Shown piece by piece: positions 1 to 5,228 of a stretch of DNA of 5,228 nucleotides. The position numbers and the translations under genes are program-made. The notes under the pieces were generated by a model. It saw only the letters and a list, made by a program, of their open reading frames with translations, was not told the DNA's origin and ran no database searches. Position 1 is the first letter of the stretch. The number at the start of each line of letters is the position of its first letter. The DNA is taken from contig CALADT010000234.1 in assembly GCA_937890655.1 (NCBI GenBank), positions 1 through 5,228 of the forward strand. Reading direction: 5' to 3'. The stretch comes from an uncultured Mucispirillum sp. GTDB lineage: Bacteria > Chrysiogenota > Deferribacteres > Deferribacterales > Mucispirillaceae.

Positions 1-1459
1 TTCTAATATTATTCATTACACCTTGTATGCTATCAATTCCAGAAAAGATTTTATGGAATACTTCTTCTGTTGCTTCAATATTTGTAACACCTTCTTTAAC
101 TTTAGCAGCTTCCATACCCATAACTTTAGATGCTGTTACTGCTTCTTGTTGTAATGTTGTAACTATAGTAGTAACTTCACTTGTTGCATGTTGTGTTCTT
201 TCTGCTAATTTTCTAACTTCATCTGCAACAACGGCAAAACCACGTCCTGCTTCCCCTGCTCTTGCTGCTTCAATAGCTGCATTTAAGGCAAGTAAGTTTG
301 TTTGGTCTGCAATATCATTAATAACTGTTACTATATTACCAATTTGGCTACTAGAATTAGCTAAGTTTGAAATAGTATTTGATAAAGAATCTGCATCTTC
401 ATGGATTTTTTCCATACTTGATTTTAGGTCAAAAAGTTGTTCTTTACCATCATTTGCAAATTTTACAGTGGAATCTACAATAGTTTGGTTGCTAGCAAGA
501 GAATCTACTGTGGCTTTTACTGTATTATTAATGGAATCAAGACTAACTGCTGTATCATTTACTTGATGAGCTTGTTCTGCAAATGTTGCAGATAATTCTT
601 CCATAGTTGATGCTAACTCATTATTACTAGATGCAACTTCTTGAGTAGCATCTGTTACATTTCTTAAAACATCATTAATATTATCAAGAGAAACATTAAT
701 ATATTTAAATGTTTCACATATTTCTGAATTACCTTGTAAAACAGGTGCTTTAATATCTAAATTACCATCAGCAATACTTACGAATAATTTATCTAGTATT
801 GTAAGTGCTTTTCTAAGGCTTGAAATAAACACAAATAATACTATCATAAAAATAGTAACAGCAACTAATATAATAACTATTGTTGAAACAATAATTGATA
901 ATGAATGAGAAGAAGCATCAGCAGCTTGTTTTTTAGCAAACTTATTTACTTCTAATTCAAAATTATTAAGTGAACGTTCAATTTTTTCTTTACCTAAATT
1001 ATACTCATCACCACTCATTATATTTACAGCTGTTTGTAAATCACCTTTTTCAACAGCCTTAAATGATGCTTCTTCAAGTTTAATTAAGTTATCAGAATCT
1101 TTTTTAGCTTGCTCTACTAAAGATAAAATATCTTTAGAAATCCCTAATTTAGTTAAGATATCAACTGCTTTATCTCTACGTTTTGTAGTGTTTACTTCAG
1201 CCAAATAATTATCTAAATATATTTTTTTACCTGTTGATGCATAAAGCCTTGCTTGTGTAGTTAAATAATCTGATGCTCTTGAAACTTCAACCCCTTGTGC
1301 TGTTGCCTCTAAACTATTTAAAGTGATTACTTCACCTTGTTTTGTAACCGATAATATAAGCATCATAAATGTAACAAAGAAAATTATCAAAGCACCCATT
1401 AATGCAAAAATAAAAATTAATAAATGGCTAAACTTATAACGTAAAATACCTATACCCAT
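1..1459 (-). CDS. Methyl-accepting chemotaxis protein, C-terminus cut off by the left window edge
   Basis: This is a transmembrane chemoreceptor that would sense a ligand outside the inner membrane and control the CheA/CheW kinase. Translation from ATG at 1459 stays open for 486 codons to the window edge. Residues about 12-38 form a first membrane segment. Residues about 39-187 are a helical, probably four-helix-bundle sensor domain, containing SDYLTTQARLYASTG. Residues 188-212 form a second membrane segment, followed by a weak HAMP domain (about 213-265, with IADGNLDI) and the long coiled-coil signalling domain. A methylation-type site, ASTMEELSAT, has its Glu pair at 287-288. The signalling hairpin tip is clear: NLLALNAAIEAARAGEAGR ends at R406 and is followed by GFAVVADEVRKLAERT. 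The start is supported by GGAGG four bases upstream and a promoter just before it. About 50-150 residues of the returning helix are probably missing. The ligand cannot be told from sequence. Family assignment is very sure. Confidence 0.97.
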   Translation of the reverse strand, partial: MGIGILRYKFSHLLIFIFALMGALIIFFVTFMMLILSVTKQGEVITLNSLEATAQGVEVSRASDYLTTQARLYASTGKKIYLDNYLAEVNTTKRRDKAVDILTKLGISKDILSLVEQAKKDSDNLIKLEEASFKAVEKGDLQTAVNIMSGDEYNLGKEKIERSLNNFELEVNKFAKKQAADASSHSLSIIVSTIVIILVAVTIFMIVLFVFISSLRKALTILDKLFVSIADGNLDIKAPVLQGNSEICETFKYINVSLDNINDVLRNVTDATQEVASSNNELASTMEELSATFAEQAHQVNDTAVSLDSINNTVKATVDSLASNQTIVDSTVKFANDGKEQLFDLKSSMEKIHEDADSLSNTISNLANSSSQIGNIVTVINDIADQTNLLALNAAIEAARAGEAGRGFAVVADEVRKLAERTQHATSEVTTIVTTLQQEAVTASKVMGMEAAKVKEGVTNIEATEEVFHKIFSGIDSIQGVMNNIR

Positions 1460-1487
1460 AAAACCTCCATATAATAAGCAATTAATA

Positions 1488-1516
1488 ATTATAACACATT
1501 ATTTTATATTTAACAA
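1488..1516 (-). promoter_or_regulatory. Sigma-70-type promoter of the chemoreceptor gene
   Basis: On the minus strand, TTGTTA (1516-1511) and a perfect TATAAT (1493-1488) are separated by exactly 17 bases. Transcription would start near 1481, giving a leader of about 20 bases that carries the GGAGG ribosome site at 1468-1464. No sigma-28 flagellar-type promoter was seen, so the receptor appears to use the housekeeping sigma factor. Confidence 0.75.
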
Positions 1517-1544
1517 GAAAACTTTAAAAATATTTGATAATAAT

Positions 1545-1578
1545 AAAAAAAGGCCATATGAAACATATGACCTTTATT
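1545..1578 (-). terminator. Intrinsic terminator after nfu, ending the Fe-S operon
   Basis: On the minus strand a 12-base-pair stem, AAAGGTCATATG (1575-1564) and CATATGGCCTTT (1560-1549), closes a TTT loop. The only non-Watson-Crick pair is one G-U. The stem runs straight into a T tract (1551-1545), the classical rho-independent layout. It lies about 20 bases after the nfu stop codon and just before the chemoreceptor promoter, so it separates the two transcription units. The + strand side has no comparable T run directly after the stem. Confidence 0.88.
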
Positions 1579-1596
1579 AATAAAATGATTATTTTT

Positions 1597-1821
1597 TTAA
1601 GCTGAAACTACTTCTTTAATTTCAGGTATTTCTTCTTTAATACGAGCTTCAATACCTTGTTTTAAAGTCATCAAACTAAATGGACAGCTACCACATGCGC
1701 CTCTTAAAGCTACTGTAACTACTCCGTTTTCAATATTAAGTAATTCAACATCACCACCGTCAGCTTGAAGACCTGGGCGAACTTTGTCTAATACTGCTTG
1801 AACTTTTTCTTTTAAATCCAT
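1597..1821 (-). CDS. nfu: NifU C-terminal (Nfu) domain Fe-S cluster carrier protein
   Basis: This is a 74-residue stand-alone Nfu domain, a cytoplasmic protein that in this family holds a [4Fe-4S] cluster between the CxxC pairs of two subunits and passes it to target proteins. The signature is complete: RPGLQADGGDVELL near residues 15-28, then GACGSCPFSLMTLKQGIE with C43 and C46, and a terminal IPEIKEVV. An in-frame ATG at 1854 would add 11 Asn/Lys-rich residues and overlap the iscU stop. The start at 1821 is preferred because AAGGAG lies six bases before it and MDLKEKVQ is a normal beginning for this domain. It is the last gene of the operon, 25 bases after iscU, and is followed by a strong terminator. 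It matches the C-terminal third of classical NifU proteins, encoded here as a separate gene. Confidence 0.95.
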   Translation of the reverse strand: MDLKEKVQAVLDKVRPGLQADGGDVELLNIENGVVTVALRGACGSCPFSLMTLKQGIEARIKEEIPEIKEVVSA

Positions 1822-1827
1822 TATAAA

Positions 1828-1833
1828 CTCCTT
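1828..1833 (-). promoter_or_regulatory. Ribosome binding site that fixes the nfu start
   Basis: AAGGAG on the minus strand lies six bases before the ATG at 1821-1819. It falls downstream of the alternative in-frame ATG at 1854, so it can only serve the shorter 74-residue product. Confidence 0.8.
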
Positions 1834-1846
1834 ATTTTTGTTCTTA

Positions 1847-2284
1847 TTATTCACCGTCTTTTTTTATTTCAGCTTTCATATTATCAACAACTGAAGCATC
1901 TTCACCTTTTTTTGTATAGTAGTCTTTTAAAGCTGCTTCAACTGCTTCTTCTGCCATAACAGAGCAATGAATTTTTGCAGGTGGTAAACCACCTAAAGCA
2001 TCAACAATAGCCTGATTTGTAAGTTTTAAGGCGTCTTCTACTTTTGCACCTTTTAACATTTCAGTAGTCATAGAGCTTGATGCAATCGCTGCTCCACATC
2101 CAAAAGTTTTAAATGTAGAATTTTCAATAACTCCATCATTATTAACTTTTAAATATAATTTCATAACATCACCGCATGCTGGATTACCTACTTCACCTAC
2201 TCCATTTGCGTCTTCAATTTCTCCCATATTTCTTGGGTTTGTAAAATGATCCATTACTGTATCACTGTATGGTCCTACTGCCAT
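1847..2284 (-). CDS. iscU: IscU/NifU N-terminal-type Fe-S cluster assembly scaffold
   Basis: This 145-residue cytoplasmic scaffold is where [2Fe-2S] clusters are assembled together with the NifS/IscS partner, before transfer to carriers such as Nfu. All key residues are present: C37 and D39 in NPACGD, C63 in FGCGAA, and H106-C107 in LPPAKIHCSV, plus the early DHFTNPRNMG motif. The length fits the single-domain IscU family. The tail after about residue 124 is charged and variable, with no ferredoxin-like Cys cluster and no fused Nfu domain. AAGGAG lies seven bases before the ATG at 2284. The gene begins 21 bases after the nifS-like stop and is followed by nfu, so co-transcription is near certain. 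Naming it nifU is equally reasonable; the domain content is what is certain. Nothing nearby points to nitrogen fixation, so general Fe-S assembly is the likelier role. Confidence 0.96.
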   Translation of the reverse strand: MAVGPYSDTVMDHFTNPRNMGEIEDANGVGEVGNPACGDVMKLYLKVNNDGVIENSTFKTFGCGAAIASSSMTTEMLKGAKVEDALKLTNQAIVDALGGLPPAKIHCSVMAEEAVEAALKDYYTKKGEDASVVDNMKAEIKKDGE

Positions 2285-2305
2285 AATAACACTCCTTTAT
2301 ATTAT

Positions 2306-3505
2306 TTATTTTTTTATTTTAGACGAATCAAAAGCCGGACTCATTTCGCAGAGTTTATTAATAATTTCTGGACTGACTTTTAAAACGTAGTTAATATCTT
2401 CTTCTGTATTATATTTTGAAAGGCTCATAGTTATTGAACCAGCACATATATCAGTTGGCACACCAACTGCTGTTAATATATGAGATGCTTGTAAATCTTC
2501 TTCATCTTCTGCTAAAATATTGGATGAACAAGCAGAGCCACTGGCACAAAATACACCTTTTTGAGCATACCACATTAAAAGTGATTCCCCTTCAATATAT
2601 TCTACCCAAAAACTAACATGGTATGGTAACCTATGTTCTATTTCCCCTGTTATATGGAGAAAATCATACTGTTTAGTTAAGCCTTCTATTAATTTATTTC
2701 TTAAAGAAAGCATTTTTGGAACATATATGCTCATTTCGTTTTTAGCGATTTCACATGCTTTTCCAAGCCCTATAATTGCTGGAACATTTTCGCTACCACT
2801 TCTTATACCTTTTTCTTGAAAACCACCATCAAAAAGTGGTTTTAATTTTACATTTGGTGCTACATATAACACTGCTGCACCTCTAATACCATAAAAGTTT
2901 TGTGCTGCTATTGTTAATGTAGAAGCATTCATTTTTTCCACATCAATTTCTACAAAGCCACATGATGCTACTGCATCCACATGGAAATGAATACCTTTTT
3001 CTTTACATATTTTGCCTATTGCTTCAATATCTTGAATAACACCTATTTCTGAATTAGCATGAGCAATAGCCACCATAGCAGTATCTTCTTTAATAGCTTT
3101 TAATACGCTTTCAGGAGATATTCTACCACCTTTATCTACTTGTAATTTTGTAAAAGTGTACCCTTCGTTAGTTAGTTTAAGCACAGGGTTTTGTATAGAA
3201 TAATGCTCTATTTCACTAATAATAATATGTTTTTTATTACCAGAAAGGCCAAGCACACCTTTAATAGCAATATTATTTGATTCTGTTCCATTAGATGTAA
3301 ATATAATATCTTCTAGGTTTTTGGCATTAATTAATTCTGCCACTTGTTTTCTTGCATTATTTAATGCTAAATAACTCTCTCTACCTAATGGATAAAAATG
3401 AGCTGCAGGGTTACCATATTTTTCTGTTAAATAAGGCATAACTGCTTCTACAACGCGTTCATCAGGCTTTGTTCCTGCAATATTATCTAAATATATAGAT
3501 TCCAT
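2306..3505 (-). CDS. NifS/IscS-family cysteine desulfurase homologue lacking the PLP-binding lysine
   Basis: This is a 399-residue fold-type I aminotransferase-like protein of the NifS/IscS class, full length for the family. Recognisable blocks in order are YLDNIAGT (5-12), YGNPAAH (30-36), FTSNGTESNNIAIKG (69-83), EIEHYS with H101 (98-103), ANSEIGVIQDI (150-160), HVDAVAS with D177 (175-181), RSGSENVPAIIGL (235-247) and the active-site loop CASGSACSS with C326. At the block where the family has HKxxGPKG, this protein reads QNFYGIRG, so the Schiff-base lysine is N203 (codon AAC at 2899-2897). The usual DAVQ is DAVA (A180), NNE is NSE (S152), and the SIRFSLG-type arginine is T359. Desulfurase activity by the normal mechanism is therefore doubtful. 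From memory, the Archaeoglobus fulgidus IscS, with Asp at the lysine position, shares DATAS, SGSENVP and YIEGES-like blocks with it. The start lies one base after the upstream stop, suggesting translational coupling. A Fe-S assembly partner role for IscU is the best inference. Confidence 0.93.
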   Translation of the reverse strand: MESIYLDNIAGTKPDERVVEAVMPYLTEKYGNPAAHFYPLGRESYLALNNARKQVAELINAKNLEDIIFTSNGTESNNIAIKGVLGLSGNKKHIIISEIEHYSIQNPVLKLTNEGYTFTKLQVDKGGRISPESVLKAIKEDTAMVAIAHANSEIGVIQDIEAIGKICKEKGIHFHVDAVASCGFVEIDVEKMNASTLTIAAQNFYGIRGAAVLYVAPNVKLKPLFDGGFQEKGIRSGSENVPAIIGLGKACEIAKNEMSIYVPKMLSLRNKLIEGLTKQYDFLHITGEIEHRLPYHVSFWVEYIEGESLLMWYAQKGVFCASGSACSSNILAEDEEDLQASHILTAVGVPTDICAGSITMSLSKYNTEEDINYVLKVSPEIINKLCEMSPAFDSSKIKK

Positions 3506-3506
3506 T

Positions 3507-4313
3507 TTACCTAATAACCTCTCTTAATTTTTTCATCACATCTTCAATTAAAACCCTTACATAGTCGCCAACAAATGTGTAAGAATTTCTTCTTGGTATA
3601 ACTGCGATATCACTGCGTTCTGAAATATCTGAAGCTGTAAAAAAACTTTCAATAGGAAAATATCCTTCGTCGTCTTTTAAGCTAAATACATCTTTTGCAA
3701 AAATATCTATTTCAAAAACAGTGGATAATGGTGATATTCTAACAGAAACATCGCCACCTGCACTTGCATAATCATCTACTGTTTTTCCTACCATTAAGCC
3801 TGCTGTTACAGGGTTGAAATGTTTATTAAATGCTATTCTATTATGGAAAACCATATTTTCATTTTCATCAAAAGTAAAAATACTTCTAGTTTGCTGCATT
3901 AAATCTTCTACACCATGTTTGCCATAAATACATACAGGTAAAGAAACAGTAACTGTTGTATCCGTTATAGGAACAGCAATATTTCTTAATATTTTTCTAA
4001 CAGGTTCTATAACTTTAAAAACTTCAGCATCAATAGAAAATTCATAATCTGTAATATCTATAATAGAACCATCAAAGTTTCTTATAATATTTTCATCATC
4101 TTTTAAAGGTTTTGCAAGCATAATTAAAAGCTCAGCATCTTTTATTAATGATAAATCTGTTTCTATATAACCTTCTGCTGTATTTTCTATAGATTGAGCA
4201 AAAGATTCATCTCCAAAAATTGTATATTCTAAAAGTGGAAATTCCTCTTCTATTTTAGATAATAAATCTAACAATAATAAGTAATCATCCACAAATATAG
4301 CTGTTTTTAACAT
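3507..4313 (-). CDS. Aspartate-semialdehyde dehydrogenase/USG-1-like protein, probably non-catalytic
   Basis: This 268-residue protein has no signal peptide or membrane segment. The stretch at about residues 119-168, including VSLPVCIYGKHGVEDL and the later RIAFNKHFNP, resembles the dimerisation domain of aspartate-semialdehyde dehydrogenase and USG-1 proteins (pattern V-S-x-P-V-S-x-x-G-x-x-G-V-x-x-L, then IAFN). Residues 1-100 could be an eroded Rossmann domain: DAELLIMLA (59-67) and GSIIDITDYEF (82-92) sit where that family has its 'Dia-f-a' strand and 'VIDnS' motif. The glycine-rich GxxGxxG loop is missing at the N-terminus, and the sole cysteine, C128, lies inside the dimerisation block rather than in an NPNC-type catalytic motif. 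At 268 residues it is also shorter than true dehydrogenases, which usually exceed 320. It is first in the operon with the nifS-like gene, separated from it by one base. A GAAAGG ribosome site lies about ten bases before the ATG. Its role is unknown; the homology call is by eye. Confidence 0.65.
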   Translation of the reverse strand: MLKTAIFVDDYLLLLDLLSKIEEEFPLLEYTIFGDESFAQSIENTAEGYIETDLSLIKDAELLIMLAKPLKDDENIIRNFDGSIIDITDYEFSIDAEVFKVIEPVRKILRNIAVPITDTTVTVSLPVCIYGKHGVEDLMQQTRSIFTFDENENMVFHNRIAFNKHFNPVTAGLMVGKTVDDYASAGGDVSVRISPLSTVFEIDIFAKDVFSLKDDEGYFPIESFFTASDISERSDIAVIPRRNSYTFVGDYVRVLIEDVMKKLREVIR

Positions 4314-4341
4314 TTAAATAATACCTTTCTTGTCTTTTTTA

Positions 4342-4370
4342 AGTTTATATATAATCCCTTTTAAAGTCAA
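4342..4370 (-). promoter_or_regulatory. Candidate promoter for the asd-like/nifS/iscU/nfu operon
   Basis: On the minus strand TTGACT (4370-4365, five of six consensus bases) is followed after 17 bases by TAAACT (4347-4342, four of six consensus bases). Transcription would start about 20-25 bases before the ATG at 4313. The site lies in the only gap upstream of the Fe-S genes, after the rodZ-like stop codon. The -10 box is weak and the region is AT-rich, so chance is possible; readthrough from rodZ could also supply transcription. Confidence 0.5.
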
Positions 4371-4375
4371 GGGAT
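4354..4375. repeat. Inverted repeat overlapping the candidate -35 box
   Basis: ATCCCTT (minus strand 4375-4369) and AAGGGAT (4360-4354) are perfect 7-base arms around an 8-base centre, GACTTTAA. The left arm shares two bases with the TTGACT box and the right arm sits in the promoter spacer, a placement typical of a repressor operator. As RNA it could also form a hairpin after rodZ, but it is followed by TATATATAAAC rather than a T tract, so it is a poor intrinsic terminator. Confidence 0.5.
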
Positions 4376-4382
4376 ATTGAGT

Positions 4383-5228
4383 TTATCTATTTTTTAATTC
4401 AAGTTTACCATCTACTGCTTCATAATTTAAAATACGAACCATATTTCTTCTACCAAAATTATCGTATTTTTGACCTTCATAATCTAATGATACAGCAATG
4501 GCATTGCCTATTTCAATTCTAAAAGTTTTATCAAATTCTATTGTTAAAACTGTACCTTTTCTTGCATCTATTGTGTTTTCTTCGCCTTTATCAGTTCTAT
4601 ATTTAAACCAACAGTTTTCAGAAAATGATACATTAACTTTTTCTGACTCTATTGCAACAGGTATAGGAATATTTTGTGCAAATAAAGGGTCTACATAAGC
4701 TGTTTGGTTATCATTAGTGATTTGTTCTGAATTATTATCTGTATTATTATCACTATAAATACTTGAACCATAATAATTAAAATATGAATTATTATCACTT
4801 TTATTATCATTACTAAAAGTAATTACAGGCTCTGTAACAACAACTGCTGCTTGATTTGGATAATCACTATTTGATTCATTATCTTTACTAAATAAATTAG
4901 AAAAATAATCACTTGAATATAATAAATAACCACCATAACCAATACCTGCAAGTAAAATTATAACTAAAAGCACAACTAGAGGTTTTTTACTTGCTTTTTT
5001 CTCATTTTCTATAAAAGTAGTTTCAGTGGTTTGTGGTGTATATTGTTCTGGTGCAATTTGTTCTTGAGTAGTTTTTGGGCTTATAACACCATCTTTAGGG
5101 CATTCTAAAGAAAAAAGTGGCCATACATCATTTTCATAATTTAACCCTAAAAATTCAGCATATTTTTTTACAAAACCATAAGCATGAATATAAGAAGGTA
5201 GTTCACTAAAATTACCTTCTTCAATAAT
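4383..5228 (-). CDS. rodZ: RodZ-like helix-turn-helix membrane protein with DUF4115 domain, N-terminus cut off by the right window edge
   Basis: RodZ is an inner-membrane protein that binds the MreB cytoskeleton through a cytoplasmic helix-turn-helix domain and supports rod shape. The reading frame is open from 5228 to the TAA at 4385-4383, giving 281 in-window residues. Fragment residues 2-30 match the end of the RodZ HTH domain: IEEGNFSELPSYIHAYGF, then KKYAEFLGLN. A Pro/Thr/Gln-rich stretch and a basic KKASKKP patch precede one membrane segment (about 84-105). A linker rich in Asn, Asp, Ser and Tyr follows (about 116-185). The C-terminal DUF4115-type beta domain is at about 198-275, with SENCWFKYRTDKG, RKGTVLTIEF and the conserved IGNA (240-243). 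A GTG at 4973 could be taken as a start, but it lies inside the membrane segment and would delete the HTH domain, so it is rejected. About 40-45 N-terminal residues are probably missing. The cell-shape role is inferred from domain order. Confidence 0.9.
   Translation of the reverse strand: MIEEGNFSELPSYIHAYGFVKKYAEFLGLNYENDVWPLFSLECPKDGVISPKTTQEQIAPEQYTPQTTETTFIENEKKASKKPLVVLLVIILLAGIGYGGYLLYSSDYFSNLFSKDNESNSDYPNQAAVVVTEPVITFSNDNKSDNNSYFNYYGSSIYSDNNTDNNSEQITNDNQTAYVDPLFAQNIPIPVAIESEKVNVSFSENCWFKYRTDKGEENTIDARKGTVLTIEFDKTFRIEIGNAIAVSLDYEGQKYDNFGRRNMVRILNYEAVDGKLELKNR

Noticed and set aside
27..566. 179-codon open frame on the + strand
   Set aside because: It is the complement of the chemoreceptor signalling domain, which has unmistakable family motifs on the minus strand. 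The + frame product resembles nothing and has the biased composition of an antisense shadow.
1822..1854. Longer start for nfu adding 11 residues
   Set aside because: The extra residues are low-complexity Asn/Lys, the start overlaps the iscU stop, and the AAGGAG ribosome site lies downstream of it and serves the ATG at 1821.
2434..2616. 60-codon open frame on the + strand
   Set aside because: It lies entirely antisense to the C-terminal part of the NifS homologue, including the GSACSS loop, and has no convincing ribosome site.
2306..3505. The NifS homologue as a decaying pseudogene
   Set aside because: The frame is intact at full family length, keeps C326, H101, D177 and the IscU-facing blocks, and sits in a tight operon with intact genes. 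The substitutions also follow a known natural precedent in A. fulgidus IscS.
4354..4375. The inverted repeat as an intrinsic terminator of rodZ
   Set aside because: The stem is only seven pairs with an 8-base loop and is followed by TATATATAAAC rather than a T tract; the real operon terminator at 1545-1578 shows what a strong one looks like here.
4498..4698. 66-codon open frame on the + strand
   Set aside because: It is antisense to the DUF4115-type domain of the RodZ-like protein, with no supporting signals.
4971..4973. GTG as the start of the RodZ-like gene
   Set aside because: The frame stays open to the window edge and encodes a recognisable HTH end and juxtamembrane region upstream; this GTG is an internal valine in the membrane segment.
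1..5228. CRISPR arrays, tRNA or rRNA genes, insertion sequences, attachment sites
   Set aside because: No regularly spaced repeats, tRNA-like cloverleaf, transposase motifs or paired terminal repeats were seen; the window is almost filled by protein genes on one strand.

Overview
The window looks like chromosome of an AT-rich (near 30% G+C by eye), motile, probably anaerobic Gram-negative bacterium. It carries a chemoreceptor, a RodZ-type cell-shape protein and a compact NifS/IscU/Nfu iron-sulfur cluster operon. The mix of gene content and base composition fits a Deferribacterota member such as Mucispirillum best. That taxonomic guess rests on general impression, with no marker gene, and is low to moderate in confidence. 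Every convincing gene lies on the minus strand, so transcription runs from the right edge to the left.

Layout in transcription order, right to left. (1) 5228-4383: most of a RodZ-like protein whose start lies beyond the right edge; it shows the end of a cytoplasmic helix-turn-helix domain, one membrane segment, an Asn/Asp/Ser-rich linker and a C-terminal DUF4115-type domain. (2) 4382-4314: a 69-base gap with a candidate promoter whose -35 box sits inside an inverted repeat (ATCCCTT-N8-AAGGGAT). (3) 4313-3507: a 268-residue protein resembling the aspartate-semialdehyde dehydrogenase/USG-1 family but without the nucleotide-binding and catalytic motifs. (4) 3505-2306: a NifS/IscS homologue, starting one base after the previous stop. 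(5) 2284-1847: an IscU-type scaffold. (6) 1821-1597: a stand-alone Nfu domain. (7) 1578-1545: a strong intrinsic terminator closing the operon. (8) 1516-1488: a good sigma-70-type promoter, then a methyl-accepting chemotaxis protein from 1459 that runs off the left edge.

The most notable observation is in the NifS/IscS homologue. The lysine that should bind pyridoxal phosphate is asparagine (N203), and several other cofactor- and substrate-binding residues are also changed. The sulfur-carrying cysteine (C326 in GSACSS) and the overall fold signature remain. This matches the situation known for Archaeoglobus fulgidus IscS, where Asp replaces the lysine. It suggests an operon that builds Fe-S clusters without cysteine desulfuration by this subunit, perhaps fed by free sulfide or by another desulfurase. 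The gene just upstream also looks like a catalytically dead member of an enzyme family, so the operon may pair two pseudoenzymes with an intact IscU scaffold and an Nfu carrier. The IscU and Nfu parts correspond to the two ends of a classical NifU, split into separate genes with the middle ferredoxin-like domain absent from this locus.
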